This document shows positions 23,515-33,000 of a stretch of 64,000 nucleotides of DNA, in pieces. The DNA comes from Nocardia xishanensis NBRC 101358. GTDB taxonomy: Bacteria; Actinomycetota; Actinomycetes; Mycobacteriales; Mycobacteriaceae. The first letter of the stretch is position 1. Each line of letters begins with the position of its first letter. The DNA lies in NCBI RefSeq assembly GCF_001613365.1, contig NZ_BDCF01000016.1, positions 1 to 64,000 on the forward strand, in the 5' to 3' direction. The translations under genes and the position numbers were made by a program. A model generated the notes under the pieces. The model was not told the DNA's origin. It made no database searches and saw nothing but the letters and a program-made list of their open reading frames with translations.

Positions 23515-25095
23515 ATGATGAGGACGCGTATTTCACGGGTGGCCGCCGCGCTCGCCGCGGCCGGACTGCTCGCCGGATCGGTGGTGACGGGATTCGCTAG
23601 CGCCGCACCGATTTTCGGATCCTGCCCGGAGGGTTCGGTGCCGGCGGGATCGGGCGCGCAGTGCGCCGTGATCAGCGTGCCGATGAATCACTCCGAACCC
23701 GACGGCCCGCGTATCGATCTCACCGTCAGCCGGATCGCCGCCACCGGCGAACGGCACGGCCTCATCTTCGCCAACCCGGGCGGTCCCGGTGCGGACGCGC
23801 TCGGGTTCTGGGCGCAGCGCCTCGAGGTCGTGCCCGCCGAATTGAACGCCCACTACGACCGCGTCGCCGTGCAGCCGCGCGGGCTGCGCTGGGCTACACC
23901 GCTGCGCTGTGCATCCGGCCCGGAAAATGCGGAGGGACAGCAGGTTTCGATCGGCGGTGGTAGCCGCGACGAGATCAAAGCGGCCTGCGACGCCGCGCAG
24001 CCCGGCTACCTGGACACCATCACCACCGAGAACACCGCCCGCGACATGGACGCGGTGCGCGCCGCCCTCGGCATCGAGCGGATCAGCTATCTCGGCACCT
24101 CGTACGGCACCTACCTCGGCGCGGTCTACGCCTCGCTGTTCCCGGACCGGGTGGAGCGCATGGTGCTCGACTCCAATGTGCACCCGGACTGGGTGTGGAA
24201 CGAGGAGTTCGCCCAGCAACAGGCCGCGGGCAAGCAGCGCCTCGACGACCTGTTCGCCTGGATCGCCGAGCACAACGGCGATTACCGGCTCGGCGACACG
24301 GCATTGCGCGTCTACCAGAACTGGGTGCGGTTGGTCTCCGCGCAGGGCGGCGGCTGGTACGCCAATCTGACGCCGCCGCCCGCTAGCGTGGCCGACCTGC
24401 CGGGCGAACTGCCCGAGCCGCTGGCCGAGCTCGCCCGCGACGGCTTCAACGGCACCGTCGAACAGGGCGGCAAACTCCAGAACCTGTTGCGCACCTTGAT
24501 CTCCGGCGGCGGCTCGGCACAGGTGCCGCTGGTCGGTGCGACCGCGGTGGCGACCTACACTCGTTCGTTCTGGCCGACTTTCGCGCGAGCGATGTCCGAC
24601 GCCAACGGCGATCCCGCCAACGTGCAGCGGCTGCTCGCCATCGAGGGCGCCACCGCCACCGACCCCACCGGCCGCTTCGTCTTCTCCGCGATCACCTGCA
24701 ACGAGAACGCGGTGCCGGGCCGCCCGGAACTGATCGGCGCAGCCATCGGCACCATCGCCTCCGGCGGCAACGCCATGGACGCCCGCGCCGACCTGGTTCG
24801 CGCCGGCCTCAGCTGCGGAGGCTGGCGGCCCGTCGCCGAACCGGTTCCGCTCAGCGGCGCCGCCCTGCGCACGAAACCGCTTCTGCTGCAAAGCAGATAC
24901 GACGCACTCACGCAATACGAAGGCGGCCCGGCGATGGCACGGGCGCTCCAGGGTTCGCTGATCACCGTCGAAGGAGGCGACCACGGCACCTTCGGCCGCG
25001 GCAACCCCGCGGTCGACGACGCGGTGCTCACGTATCTGCGCACCGGAGAGGTCACCATCAGCCACGCCGAACAGGCGCCGCTGCCGAGCCGGTGA
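23515..25095 (+). CDS. Secreted alpha/beta-hydrolase, tripeptidyl aminopeptidase-like
   Basis: A 526-residue secreted hydrolase of the SlpD/TAP group. A signal peptide occupies residues 1-30 (RISRVAAALAAAGLLAG, cleavage after ASA). The oxyanion block is ANPGGPGADALG, the nucleophile is in GTSYGTYLG, the acid is probably the Asp in SRYDALTQYEGG, and the His is in GGDHGTFG near the C-terminus, where a TAP-like C-terminal domain covers about 420-500. The enzyme probably trims N-terminal peptides or cleaves esters outside the cell. ATG 23515 is chosen because of GGAGG ten bases upstream; the frame is open far upstream. It is divergent from the GNAT gene and convergent with glycerate kinase. Confidence 0.88.
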   Translation: MMRTRISRVAAALAAAGLLAGSVVTGFASAAPIFGSCPEGSVPAGSGAQCAVISVPMNHSEPDGPRIDLTVSRIAATGERHGLIFANPGGPGADALGFWAQRLEVVPAELNAHYDRVAVQPRGLRWATPLRCASGPENAEGQQVSIGGGSRDEIKAACDAAQPGYLDTITTENTARDMDAVRAALGIERISYLGTSYGTYLGAVYASLFPDRVERMVLDSNVHPDWVWNEEFAQQQAAGKQRLDDLFAWIAEHNGDYRLGDTALRVYQNWVRLVSAQGGGWYANLTPPPASVADLPGELPEPLAELARDGFNGTVEQGGKLQNLLRTLISGGGSAQVPLVGATAVATYTRSFWPTFARAMSDANGDPANVQRLLAIEGATATDPTGRFVFSAITCNENAVPGRPELIGAAIGTIASGGNAMDARADLVRAGLSCGGWRPVAEPVPLSGAALRTKPLLLQSRYDALTQYEGGPAMARALQGSLITVEGGDHGTFGRGNPAVDDAVLTYLRTGEVTISHAEQAPLPSR

Positions 25096-25149
25096 CGCCT
25101 GTACCTCCCGGTTTCCCGCCCAGGTCCGGGGTCGCATAGCCTTTGCACG

Positions 25150-25177
25150 CCTCGCAGACCGCAGAGCCTCTGCGAGG
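25150..25177. terminator. Hairpin between convergent hydrolase and glycerate kinase genes
   Basis: A perfect 9-bp stem CCTCGCAGA/TCTGCGAGG, extendable by a G-T pair and two more pairs, with a 10-base loop. Confidence 0.6.
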
Positions 25178-25273
25178 TGTGCGGAAGGTGTGCGACGCCC
25201 GATATGGCAGGTCCGGCGCCATGCGGTGGAAATGCGCTGTTCGGATGTCGAATGAGCTGGTGTCGTGTGCCGT

Positions 25274-26389
25274 TCAGAGGTGCCGCTCGGCGATGCGGAC
25301 GCCGATTCGTTCGAGCAGTTGTGCGGCGTTAGCCATGGAGCGAGTCGGGTCCGGTTCCAAGTCGCTGAGCGAGTAGCAGGCGGTGAAGCCTGCGGTGCGC
25401 AGTGCGTCCGGTTCGAGCTGAACGCGGCCCGCGACCGCGACGGCCGGGACACCGGCGGCGCGCGCCGCCGCGCAGACGCCGATGGGTGCCTTGCCGTGCA
25501 GGCTTTGGGTATCGAGCGAGCCCTCGCCCGTCACCACGAGCGTCGCGTCGCGGAGCAGCGAGGGGAAGTCGAGGAGTTCGAGCAGCACCTCGATGCCGCT
25601 GCGCACCTGTGCGCCGAGCACCGCGAGCGCGCCGAAGCCTGTGCCGCCCGCCGCTCCGGCACCCGGCCTCTCGGCGAATTCCGTGCCGACAAGCCGCGCC
25701 CAATTAGTCAGCGCCGCTTCGAGAATCGCTCGCTGTGCGGCGTCGGCGCCCTTCTGTGGCGCGTACACCGCGACCGCGCCGTTCGGCCCGAGCAGCGGAT
25801 TGTCCACATCGCAAGCGAGCGTGAAGCGGGCAGCGGCCGCCGCGGGGTGCAATCCGCCGCGATCGATGTGTGCCGCACAGGTCAAAGCGCCTCCGCCCGA
25901 GGGCAATTCACGGCCTTCGGCATCGAGGACGCGGACGCCGAGCGCGCGCAGCAGACCCGCGCCACCGTCGGTGGACGCGCTGCCGCCCAAGCCGAGCACG
26001 ATGTGCGTGGCGCCACGCTCCAGTGCGTCGGCGATGAGCACGCCGAGCCCCTCGGTCCCCGCGCCGAGCGGATCGAATTGTTCCCCAGGCAGTTTCGACA
26101 GGCCGACGACCTCGGCCAACTCCACGACGGCGGTATCGCCCCGCACCGCGTAGGACGCAGGCGCGGGCACGCCGGTCGGCCCCGGCGCGATCGACTCGAC
26201 CCGCTCCCATCCGGCGGCGACGAACGCGTCGACGGTGCCCTCACCGCCGTCGGCGACCGGAACCTGCCGGATCTCCGTGTCCGGTCGCGTCGCCGCGATC
26301 CCGGCCGCCAGCGCGCCCGCTACCGCCGATGCGGGCAGCGAACCCTTGAACTTGTCGGGCGCGAGCAGCACCCGTGGCGCAGGATTCAT
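25274..26389 (-). CDS. Glycerate kinase (GarK/GlxK type)
   Basis: A 371-residue glycerate kinase that phosphorylates D-glycerate with ATP, giving a phosphoglycerate. The family blocks are LLAPDKFKGSLPA (8-20), PVADGGEGTVDAF, GLGGSASTDGGAGLL, LACDVDNPLLGPNGAVAVYAPQKGA and TGEGSLDTQSLHGKAP. ATG 26389 is chosen because conservation begins at PRVLLAPDKFKG immediately after it and TGTGGGA precedes it; the longer frame overlaps the next gene. It is convergent with the hydrolase gene. It would use glycerate released by glucosylglycerate hydrolase or from glyoxylate metabolism. Confidence 0.93.
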   Translation of the reverse strand: MNPAPRVLLAPDKFKGSLPASAVAGALAAGIAATRPDTEIRQVPVADGGEGTVDAFVAAGWERVESIAPGPTGVPAPASYAVRGDTAVVELAEVVGLSKLPGEQFDPLGAGTEGLGVLIADALERGATHIVLGLGGSASTDGGAGLLRALGVRVLDAEGRELPSGGGALTCAAHIDRGGLHPAAAAARFTLACDVDNPLLGPNGAVAVYAPQKGADAAQRAILEAALTNWARLVGTEFAERPGAGAAGGTGFGALAVLGAQVRSGIEVLLELLDFPSLLRDATLVVTGEGSLDTQSLHGKAPIGVCAAARAAGVPAVAVAGRVQLEPDALRTAGFTACYSLSDLEPDPTRSMANAAQLLERIGVRIAERHL

Positions 26390-26460
26390 TCCCACATTCT
26401 CGGCTCGAGCTCGAACCACCGCGCGCCGCGGCAGTCCGCGTTGTGGGTTCTTCTGTGTCC

Positions 26461-26814
26461 TCAGCCGACCGACGCGAGATTCCCGAGCAGTTCCACCCGG
26501 TGCTTGTCGCCCCACTCCTCGAGCGGGCGCAGCGCCGCCGCGAGCTCGTGGCCGATCGGGGTCAGCGAGTACTCGACGCGCGGCGGGATCTCCGGGAACA
26601 CCTCGCGGTGCACGACGCCGCTCGACTCCAGCTGGCGCAGATTTTCGGCGAGGACCTTCTCGCTGACGCCTTCCAGCAGGCGCCGGATTTCGCCGAAGCG
26701 TTGCGGGCCCGCGCCGAGCACCCACATCAGGTGCAGTTTCCATTTGCCGCCGACGACGTCGATCGCGACCGACATGCCGCACACATCGTGATCCGCGTCA
26801 CTCTTGCCGTTCAT
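26461..26814 (-). CDS. HxlR-family transcriptional regulator
   Basis: A 117-residue winged-helix regulator. The HxlR pattern is DVCGMSVAIDVVGGKWKLHLMWVL followed by RFGEIRRLLEGVSEKVLAENLRQLESSGVVHREVFPEIPPRVEYSLT. The Cys near the N-terminus is in the position used for redox or electrophile sensing by several family members. ATG 26814 is chosen because AGGAGG lies seven bases upstream. It is divergent from the imine-reductase-like gene at 26952, which is probably its target, with a repeated motif in the shared promoter region. Confidence 0.9.
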   Translation of the reverse strand: MNGKSDADHDVCGMSVAIDVVGGKWKLHLMWVLGAGPQRFGEIRRLLEGVSEKVLAENLRQLESSGVVHREVFPEIPPRVEYSLTPIGHELAAALRPLEEWGDKHRVELLGNLASVG

Positions 26815-26839
26815 CGCCGACCTCCTGACCATATTTCGG

Positions 26840-26870
26840 ACCTCGAGGTAAGTATCCCCACCTCGACGTA
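26840..26870. promoter_or_regulatory. Candidate HxlR operator, paired 11-mers
   Basis: ACCTCGAGGTA at 26840-26850 and ACCTCGACGTA at 26860-26870 are spaced exactly 20 bases, two helical turns. They lie between the divergent HxlR and reductase starts. The first contains the palindrome ACCTCGAGGT. Confidence 0.5.
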
Positions 26871-26951
26871 CGGTCTTGTCGACTCTACCTGCGCAGACGA
26901 CCATCGGTTCCGGCGCCGCGAACCAGCAATCCAGAACCGAAGGGGCACACA

Positions 26952-27842
26952 ATGTCCGAGCAGTCCACCCGTTCCGTTTCCGTCATCGGCCTCGGTCCGA
27001 TGGGCCAGGCGATGGTGCGGGCCTTCCTCGACGCGGGCGTCGAGGTGACCGTCTGGAATCGCAGCACCGCCAAGGTCGACGCGATGGTCGAACTCGGCGC
27101 GAAGCGGGCCGCGACGGTCGCCGACGCGCTGGACGCCAACGAGGTGACCGTGCTCAGCCTGACCCACTACGCCGCCATGTACGACGTGCTCGGCCAGGCC
27201 GAGGACCGGCTGGCGGGCAAGGTGATCGCCAATCTGTCGTCGGATTCGCCGGAGAAAGCCCGCCGTGGCGCGGCGTGGGTGCGTGAGCGCGGCGCCCAGT
27301 TCATCTCGGGCGGCGTCATGTCGGCGGGCGACAACATCACCCATCCCGCGTCCTACATCTTCTACAGCGGTCCGCGCGAGGTGTTCGACGCGCACGCCGA
27401 GCTGCTGCGCCCGCTGAGCCCGCAGGAGTACCTCGGCGAGGACGACGGTCTGGCCCAGATCTTCTACCAGGCGCTGCTCGTCATCTTCCACCCGTGGCTG
27501 CTGGCCTTCGACCAGGCCACCGCCGTGATCGCGAAGTCGGGCCACGACATCGCGCAGTTCGTGCCGTTCGCGGTGCGGTCCAGCGAGGCGTTCCCGTACT
27601 TCATGCAGGAGTTCTCCGTCGCCAACCAGGCGGGCGGCTGGGCCGACCTGGCCAGTTTGAAGATGATGGACGCGGGCGCGCAGCACATCATCGACGCCAG
27701 CGAGGAGGTCGGCGTCGACGCCACCTTCTCGCACACCGCACAGTCGTTCTGGCGCAAGGCCATCGCCGCCAGCGAGGAGCGCGGCAGGGCGGTCTCCACC
27801 TACGAGCTCATGCTGGGCGAGCGCGCGGCGGACGCGGTGTGA
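26952..27842 (+). CDS. Imine-reductase-like NAD(P)-dependent oxidoreductase
   Basis: A 296-residue beta-hydroxyacid dehydrogenase-superfamily enzyme. The N-terminal Rossmann domain has GLGPMGQAM (13-21) and VTVWNRSTAK (32-41), whose Arg-Ser after the second strand favours NADPH. The C-terminal helical domain includes a long hydrophobic helix, LAQIFYQALLVIFHPW, used for dimerisation in imine reductases and 6-phosphogluconate dehydrogenase relatives. The usual hydroxyacid dehydrogenase catalytic Lys in the GxxGxGxxxKxxxN motif is absent, which supports the imine reductase or reductive aminase subgroup. The natural substrate is unknown. GAAGGGG precedes the start. Divergence from an HxlR gene suggests induction by a reactive compound. 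Confidence 0.82.
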   Translation: MSEQSTRSVSVIGLGPMGQAMVRAFLDAGVEVTVWNRSTAKVDAMVELGAKRAATVADALDANEVTVLSLTHYAAMYDVLGQAEDRLAGKVIANLSSDSPEKARRGAAWVRERGAQFISGGVMSAGDNITHPASYIFYSGPREVFDAHAELLRPLSPQEYLGEDDGLAQIFYQALLVIFHPWLLAFDQATAVIAKSGHDIAQFVPFAVRSSEAFPYFMQEFSVANQAGGWADLASLKMMDAGAQHIIDASEEVGVDATFSHTAQSFWRKAIAASEERGRAVSTYELMLGERAADAV

Positions 27843-27905
27843 GCCGCCCGGACGCGTCTCGCTCGGTGTTCGTCATCGGCCTCGGAGCAGCATTCGCCCA
27901 CTGAC

Positions 27906-28148
27906 TCAAGCGGTTTCGGACCCGGAGCCGAGACGGGGGAACGGGGCGGTGGAGAACACGACCTCCACCGCCACCTCGAAGTACTCCGCGATGCGCAGCG
28001 CGAGGTGCAGGCTCGGGCTGTATTCGCCGCGCTCGAGGTAACCGATCGTCTGATAGTGCACGCCGAGCGCCTCCGCCAGCTCGCGCCGGGAGATGCCGCG
28101 CTCGGCGCGCAGCATGGCGATCCGGTTGTAGATGACCTCAGTAGGCAC
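27906..28148 (-). CDS. XRE-family helix-turn-helix regulator
   Basis: An 80-residue single-domain regulator. The helix-turn-helix is RGISRRELAEALGVHYQTIGYLERGEYSPSLHLALRIAEYF, giving the compact Cro/CI-type domain seen in YozG-like proteins. GTG 28148 overlaps the end of the permease gene by 11 bases, placing it as the third gene of an ABC exporter operon. It probably controls that operon. Confidence 0.82.
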   Translation of the reverse strand: MPTEVIYNRIAMLRAERGISRRELAEALGVHYQTIGYLERGEYSPSLHLALRIAEYFEVAVEVVFSTAPFPRLGSGSETA

Positions 28149-28989
28149 GCTGCATGGCCTTCTCGCGTCGGGCGGCGACGCTGGAACCCGATTCCCGCCG
28201 AGCCATCCTGCGCAACAGGATCGGCGCGAGGACGAATCCCGCAGCGGCCCAGATACCAAGCACCGCAATGGTTTCCATGTGTCGCCAGGAGCCGCCGAGT
28301 TCGACGGCCGCCGCCTCGTCCGGCAACATCGCCGCGCGCATGCCGAGGCCGAGCCAGTAGATCGGGAAGCACTGGGCGATTCCCTGCACCCAGCCCGGCA
28401 TCGAGGTGATCGGGTAGAAGATGCCCGATACCGCGACCAGGCCCATGATGGGCATGGACGCGAAACCCACCCCGCGCGGGTTGGCGAACAGCGAACCGAT
28501 GGACGCGCCGATGGGCAGCGTGGCCAGCATGCCGAGCAGCACGATGCCGATCAGCGACAGCCACGCGCCCGCGGTGTTCAGCGCGACATCGCCCACCACG
28601 AACAATCCTGGAACGAGCACGATGACGAACGGCACGAGCACCCAGCCCGACACCGTGACCACCTTGCCGACCAGGTAGCCGACCATGCCGTTCGGAGTCG
28701 CCTTGGCGCGCAACAAGGTTCCGTCCTCGCGCTCCATGCTCAGCAGCTGGGCGATGCCGAAGATGCCGTTGAACGAGATCAGCATGCCGAGAATGCTTGG
28801 CAGCGCGAGCGTCCCGAGCATGAAGCCGCTCGAGCCGAACGTCGCGTCGCGCATGAAGATCAGCACGACCACCATGATGACCGGCCAGAACAGCAAGCCG
28901 AACAGATCCTGGCCGTTGGTCACCGTCTGGCGCAACTCGATCACTCCGCGAGCCAAGCCCGCGCGGACCGCGTTCGTGATCGGGTTCAT
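28138..28989 (-). CDS. ABC-2 type exporter permease
   Basis: A 283-residue membrane protein with six predicted segments, from LFWPVIMVVVLIFM (about 33-46) to AVLGIWAAAGFVLAPILL near the C-terminus. The central region contains SMEREDGTLLRAKATPNGMVGYLVGK and GIFYPITSMPGWVQGIAQCFPIYWL, typical of ABC-2 permeases. ATG 28989 overlaps the ATPase stop (ATGA, 28986-28989). It forms the channel with that ATPase. The substrate is unknown. Confidence 0.9.
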   Translation of the reverse strand: MNPITNAVRAGLARGVIELRQTVTNGQDLFGLLFWPVIMVVVLIFMRDATFGSSGFMLGTLALPSILGMLISFNGIFGIAQLLSMEREDGTLLRAKATPNGMVGYLVGKVVTVSGWVLVPFVIVLVPGLFVVGDVALNTAGAWLSLIGIVLLGMLATLPIGASIGSLFANPRGVGFASMPIMGLVAVSGIFYPITSMPGWVQGIAQCFPIYWLGLGMRAAMLPDEAAAVELGGSWRHMETIAVLGIWAAAGFVLAPILLRRMARRESGSSVAARREKAMQRAY

Positions 28990-29915
28990 CGCGTCACCTC
29001 CTCCAAGGCGTGGACCTCGTTCTCCAGCTGTCCGGATTCGAACTGCCGCACCAGTGTCATATACGTGTCCTCGAGCGACGCGCGCCGCACCTCGAGTTCG
29101 CCGATCTCCTCGCCGTACTGCTTGAACAGCTCGTAGACGAACTTGGTCGACTCGGTGGTGGTGTGCACGAAGCGCTGGCCGTCGCGAGTCCAGCGCACCT
29201 CGGCTTCGCCCGCGATGCGGCGGGACAGTTCGTCGGCCGAACCGTCCGCGATGATCCGCCCGCCCGCCAGGATCAGGATGCGATCGGCCAGCTTCTCGGC
29301 CTCGTCCAGATCGTGCGTGGTGAGCAGGATCGTGGTTTGCAGTTCGTCGGCCAAACGGTGGATGAGGTCGTGGAATTCGCGCCGGGCCTGGGGATCGAAA
29401 CCGGCCGTCGGCTCGTCGAGGAACAGCAGTTCCGGGCGGCCGACGATGCCGATGGCCACGTCGAGCCTGCGTCGCTGACCGCCGGACAGGGACATGATCT
29501 TCGTGCCTGCCTGTTCGGTCAGGCCGACGGCCTCGATGAGTTCGTCGGTATCCCACGGCCTGCGGATTCGCTCGGTGCCGTACGGCGCGTAGTAACCGCC
29601 GAGATTGGAAAGCAGTTCGCGCACACGCCATTTGCCGTGATCGCGCCACGATTGCAGGACGACGCCGATGCGGGCGCGCCAATCCTCGCCGCCGTGCGCC
29701 GGATCGGCGCCGAGCACCTCGACCCGCCCCGCTGACCGGATGCGGAAGCCTTCGAGTATCTCGATAGTGGTGGTCTTGCCCGCGCCGTTGGGCCCGAGCA
29801 GGGCCAGCACTTCACCGTGCCGAGCGTGGAAGCCGACACCGTGCAGGACGTCTTTCGCGCCGTACCGCATTCGCAGACCCTCGACTTGGATCACGACGCC
29901 ATCGCCCACAGTCAT
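28986..29915 (-). CDS. ABC exporter ATPase
   Basis: A 309-residue nucleotide-binding protein. Walker A is GPNGAGKTTT (about 40-49), the Q-loop lies near GVVLQSWRDH, the signature is LSGGQRRRLD, Walker B is LLFLDEPTAGFD, and LTTHDLDEAE holds the switch His. The C-terminal extension ends EALEEVTR-like. ATG 29915 is chosen because GGGAGG lies six bases upstream; the frame continues to 29978. A TATGCT hexamer about 40 bases upstream is a candidate -10. It heads a three-gene unit with the permease and XRE regulator. Confidence 0.92.
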   Translation of the reverse strand: MTVGDGVVIQVEGLRMRYGAKDVLHGVGFHARHGEVLALLGPNGAGKTTTIEILEGFRIRSAGRVEVLGADPAHGGEDWRARIGVVLQSWRDHGKWRVRELLSNLGGYYAPYGTERIRRPWDTDELIEAVGLTEQAGTKIMSLSGGQRRRLDVAIGIVGRPELLFLDEPTAGFDPQARREFHDLIHRLADELQTTILLTTHDLDEAEKLADRILILAGGRIIADGSADELSRRIAGEAEVRWTRDGQRFVHTTTESTKFVYELFKQYGEEIGELEVRRASLEDTYMTLVRQFESGQLENEVHALEEVTR

Positions 29916-30022
29916 GGCACCCTCCCGTTGTGTGGACCAGATGATTCGTAGCATAACTACTACATCTCGAGGGAACAATGCTTTATTCGACGGCCGATCT
30001 TGGTCGTGGCGTGTCGAGCCGG

Positions 30023-33000
30023 CTAGCTGCCAGGGGGAAACAGGTAGTCGCCGACCTGCCGATAGCCCGCATTCCTGAATTGTTCGAGCTCACGAGCGAA
30101 AACCGTTTGACCGTGTGTCGGGTGCACCAACGTCGCAGGGGTCTGCGGCGACGCCACGTAGACCACGCGGTTCTCGTTGATGATCGATTGGACCCATTGG
30201 TCGTTCAGCTCCAGGGTCCAGTCGTCCACGTCCAGTACGTGATGCCCCGGCCAGTCGATGGCGACGCTCGTGTCTTGCAGGCGGCCTATGACCGGTATCT
30301 CGCCCTCTGGAATCCGAGGACTCGAAGGATTGTCGGTACAGGACAGGCCGAGTGGATCCAGCCATGCCGTGGGGTTGTGGGGATAGGTGTTGGGGTTGGC
30401 GGCAGGCGCGAGTCCGAGAGGGTCACGGGTGAGGAAGCGTCCGGTACCCGGGTCGTACTGGCGGTGATGGTTGTAGTGGAGGCCGGTCTCGGCGTCGTAG
30501 TACTGACCGGGAAACCGGAGGGGGGTGCTCGCGGTGCCGTACCAGCCGGCGCGGCCCCACAGATCGATGGTGGCGGTGGCGGCCGTGTCGCCGGTGCTCG
30601 GATCGATCAGCTCGATCGGTGTACCGACCAAATCGGTGATGACGGCGAAGAATTCGCGGTCGTATGCCGACTGTTCGGTGGCCTGGGTGAGGGGAGTGTA
30701 TGTGCCCGGCTGGTAACTCCACCGCGTCGTCGACCGCGCGGTCGTTTCTTCGATGAGGTGGGTGCCGTCCCAGGTGTAGTCGGTCCGGTCTGGGATGGCG
30801 GTGTGGTCGCCGCTGATGTGTTGTTTGGTGGTGCGGCGGCCGAGCGCGTCGTAGGTGTAGTGCCAGTGTCGGTGGTCGGGAGTCCAGACGTCGGTGAGCT
30901 GGTCGAAGGCGTTGTAGCGGTAATGCCAGACATCCGGTCTACGGGAGAGGCGGGTGCGCGTTCTTCGGACGAGACGCCCTGCGGCGTCGTAGTGATACCG
31001 TGTGCGGCCGTCTCGGACCAGAAGGTTGTTATGGAATTCGCGGCGTCCGCCGTTCGTGTCCAGAGCATGTTCGACGGTGATCGGACCGGTAGCTTCGGCA
31101 TCGGTGAAATTCACTGAGGCCGTGAATGTTTGGGCGCGTATGACGTTGTTCAGTTGATCGTAGGCGTATTGCTCTGTGGTCGTGCCGTTGTCGACGACCG
31201 CCGTGACGCGTCCGATTCGATCGAGGTCGTAGCGGCGGTGCCGTGGGTTCTTACCGGGGCGAATCGTCCTGTGGCAGACGGGGTATCCATCCGCGCGGTA
31301 GGTGTATTCGTCGTGGCGGATGGGGCGTGCCGCCGGATCGGCGACCGGCCGGAGGTTCGTGTCCGGAGCCAGAGCGCGCGGTACGGCGATGACGTCTTGG
31401 GCGGTGAGCAGGCCGGTGCTACTCACCCTTCGGGCGATGGTGAGGGCGTCGACGGCCCATGCCGTGAGGCAACCCGCCGGATTGTAAGTGAATTCGATGC
31501 TGTGGCCGTCCGTGGCAAGGGTTCGGACGCGGCCGGTGATGTCGTGCCGCCAGTGGGTTTCGGAACCGGTGGGGCTGGTGCGGCGGGTGCGCGCCCCCGT
31601 TTCGTCGTAGTGGTAGATCGTCGGGAGTCGTCCGTCGACACGCTGCGCGATGAGCCGACCGTCGGCGGCGTAGCCGAACTCGACGGTGTGAACGGTCGTG
31701 TCGCCGGCCCCGGACACAGCGGTGCGGGTTCGCCCGGCGAGGTCGTAGGAGTACGACAACCATTCGCCCGTGTCGGCCTCGATGCCGGTGAGGCGGCCGA
31801 GCGAATCGTAGGAATAGCGCCGGGTGACTCCGGTCGCGGGAGTGACCGTCTCGACGCGTCCCGCCCGGTCGTGAGTGAGAGTGGTTGTGGCGCCGGTGTA
31901 GTCGGTTTCGGAGATCAGGCGTCCGGCGGGGTCGTAGATGTAGCGCCAGGTCTGCCCCAAAGGGTTGATTACGCTGGTGAGTCGCTGTTCGGTATCCCAG
32001 GTGTATCGGGTGACCGCACCGGTCGGATCCCACTTTTGGTTGAGCAGGTCGAACGCGCCGTACTGGTAGCGGGTAATGCCCTGGTTGGGGTCGGCGTGCA
32101 GGACGAGGTTGTTCTCGCCGTCATAGCTCCATAACTCGTCCTGACCCTCGGGACCGGTGCGGCGCAGGAGTTTGCTTTCGCCGTTCCATTGGTAACGGGT
32201 GACCGCGCCTAGGGGATCGGTGACGCTGACCGGCCGACCGAGGTGGTCGCGGTCGACACGTGTGTGACCGCCGCCTGAGTCGGTGACCGCGATGGGCAGC
32301 CCTGCGCCGTCGACCGCGATATTCGTGATCGCACCGGTGGCTTGCCTGATCGTGGCGATCGCACCGGTGGAGTGGTAGGTGTATTCGGTGCGGATTCCGG
32401 CCGGGTCGATGACCGCGACGCGGTCGCCGTTGTCGTCGTATTCCTGCTGGTAGACAGCGCCGTCCGCGGTTACGACACGGCATGGCCGATCGCGGGCGTG
32501 ATAGTCGATGTCGATCCGGTGACCGTCGGGGCGAACGATGGTGGTTAGGTCGCCGTCAGCGTTGTAGCGGTATGTCTTCGTCGCACCGTCGGGGCCGATG
32601 ACTTTCGTGGGGCGACGGTCGGAGTTGTATTCGGTGCGAGTGCACGCCCCGCCGGGATCGACGCGTTCTCGTAGCCGCAGGTCGGCATCGAAGACGTAGG
32701 TGGTGGTGGCGCCGAGGGAGTCGGTGTGCAGGGTCCGTCGGGTGGCGCCGTCATGGGAGGTGAAGTAGTCGAATTCGGCGTTGACGATGCCGGAGTTACC
32801 ACGCTGCCGGACGACGCGACCAGCCTCGTCGTACATGTTGACGAGTTGGTTGCCGTTGGAGTCCTTCCACGACAGCATGCGGTGCTCGTCGTCGTAGGTG
32901 AACCTGGTGACAGCGCGGACGCCGTTGGTCACCGACACCAATTCGCCGGACTCGTAGACGAATTCACGGACCTTGGTCTCGGCGTCTGTCGGATTCGCGC

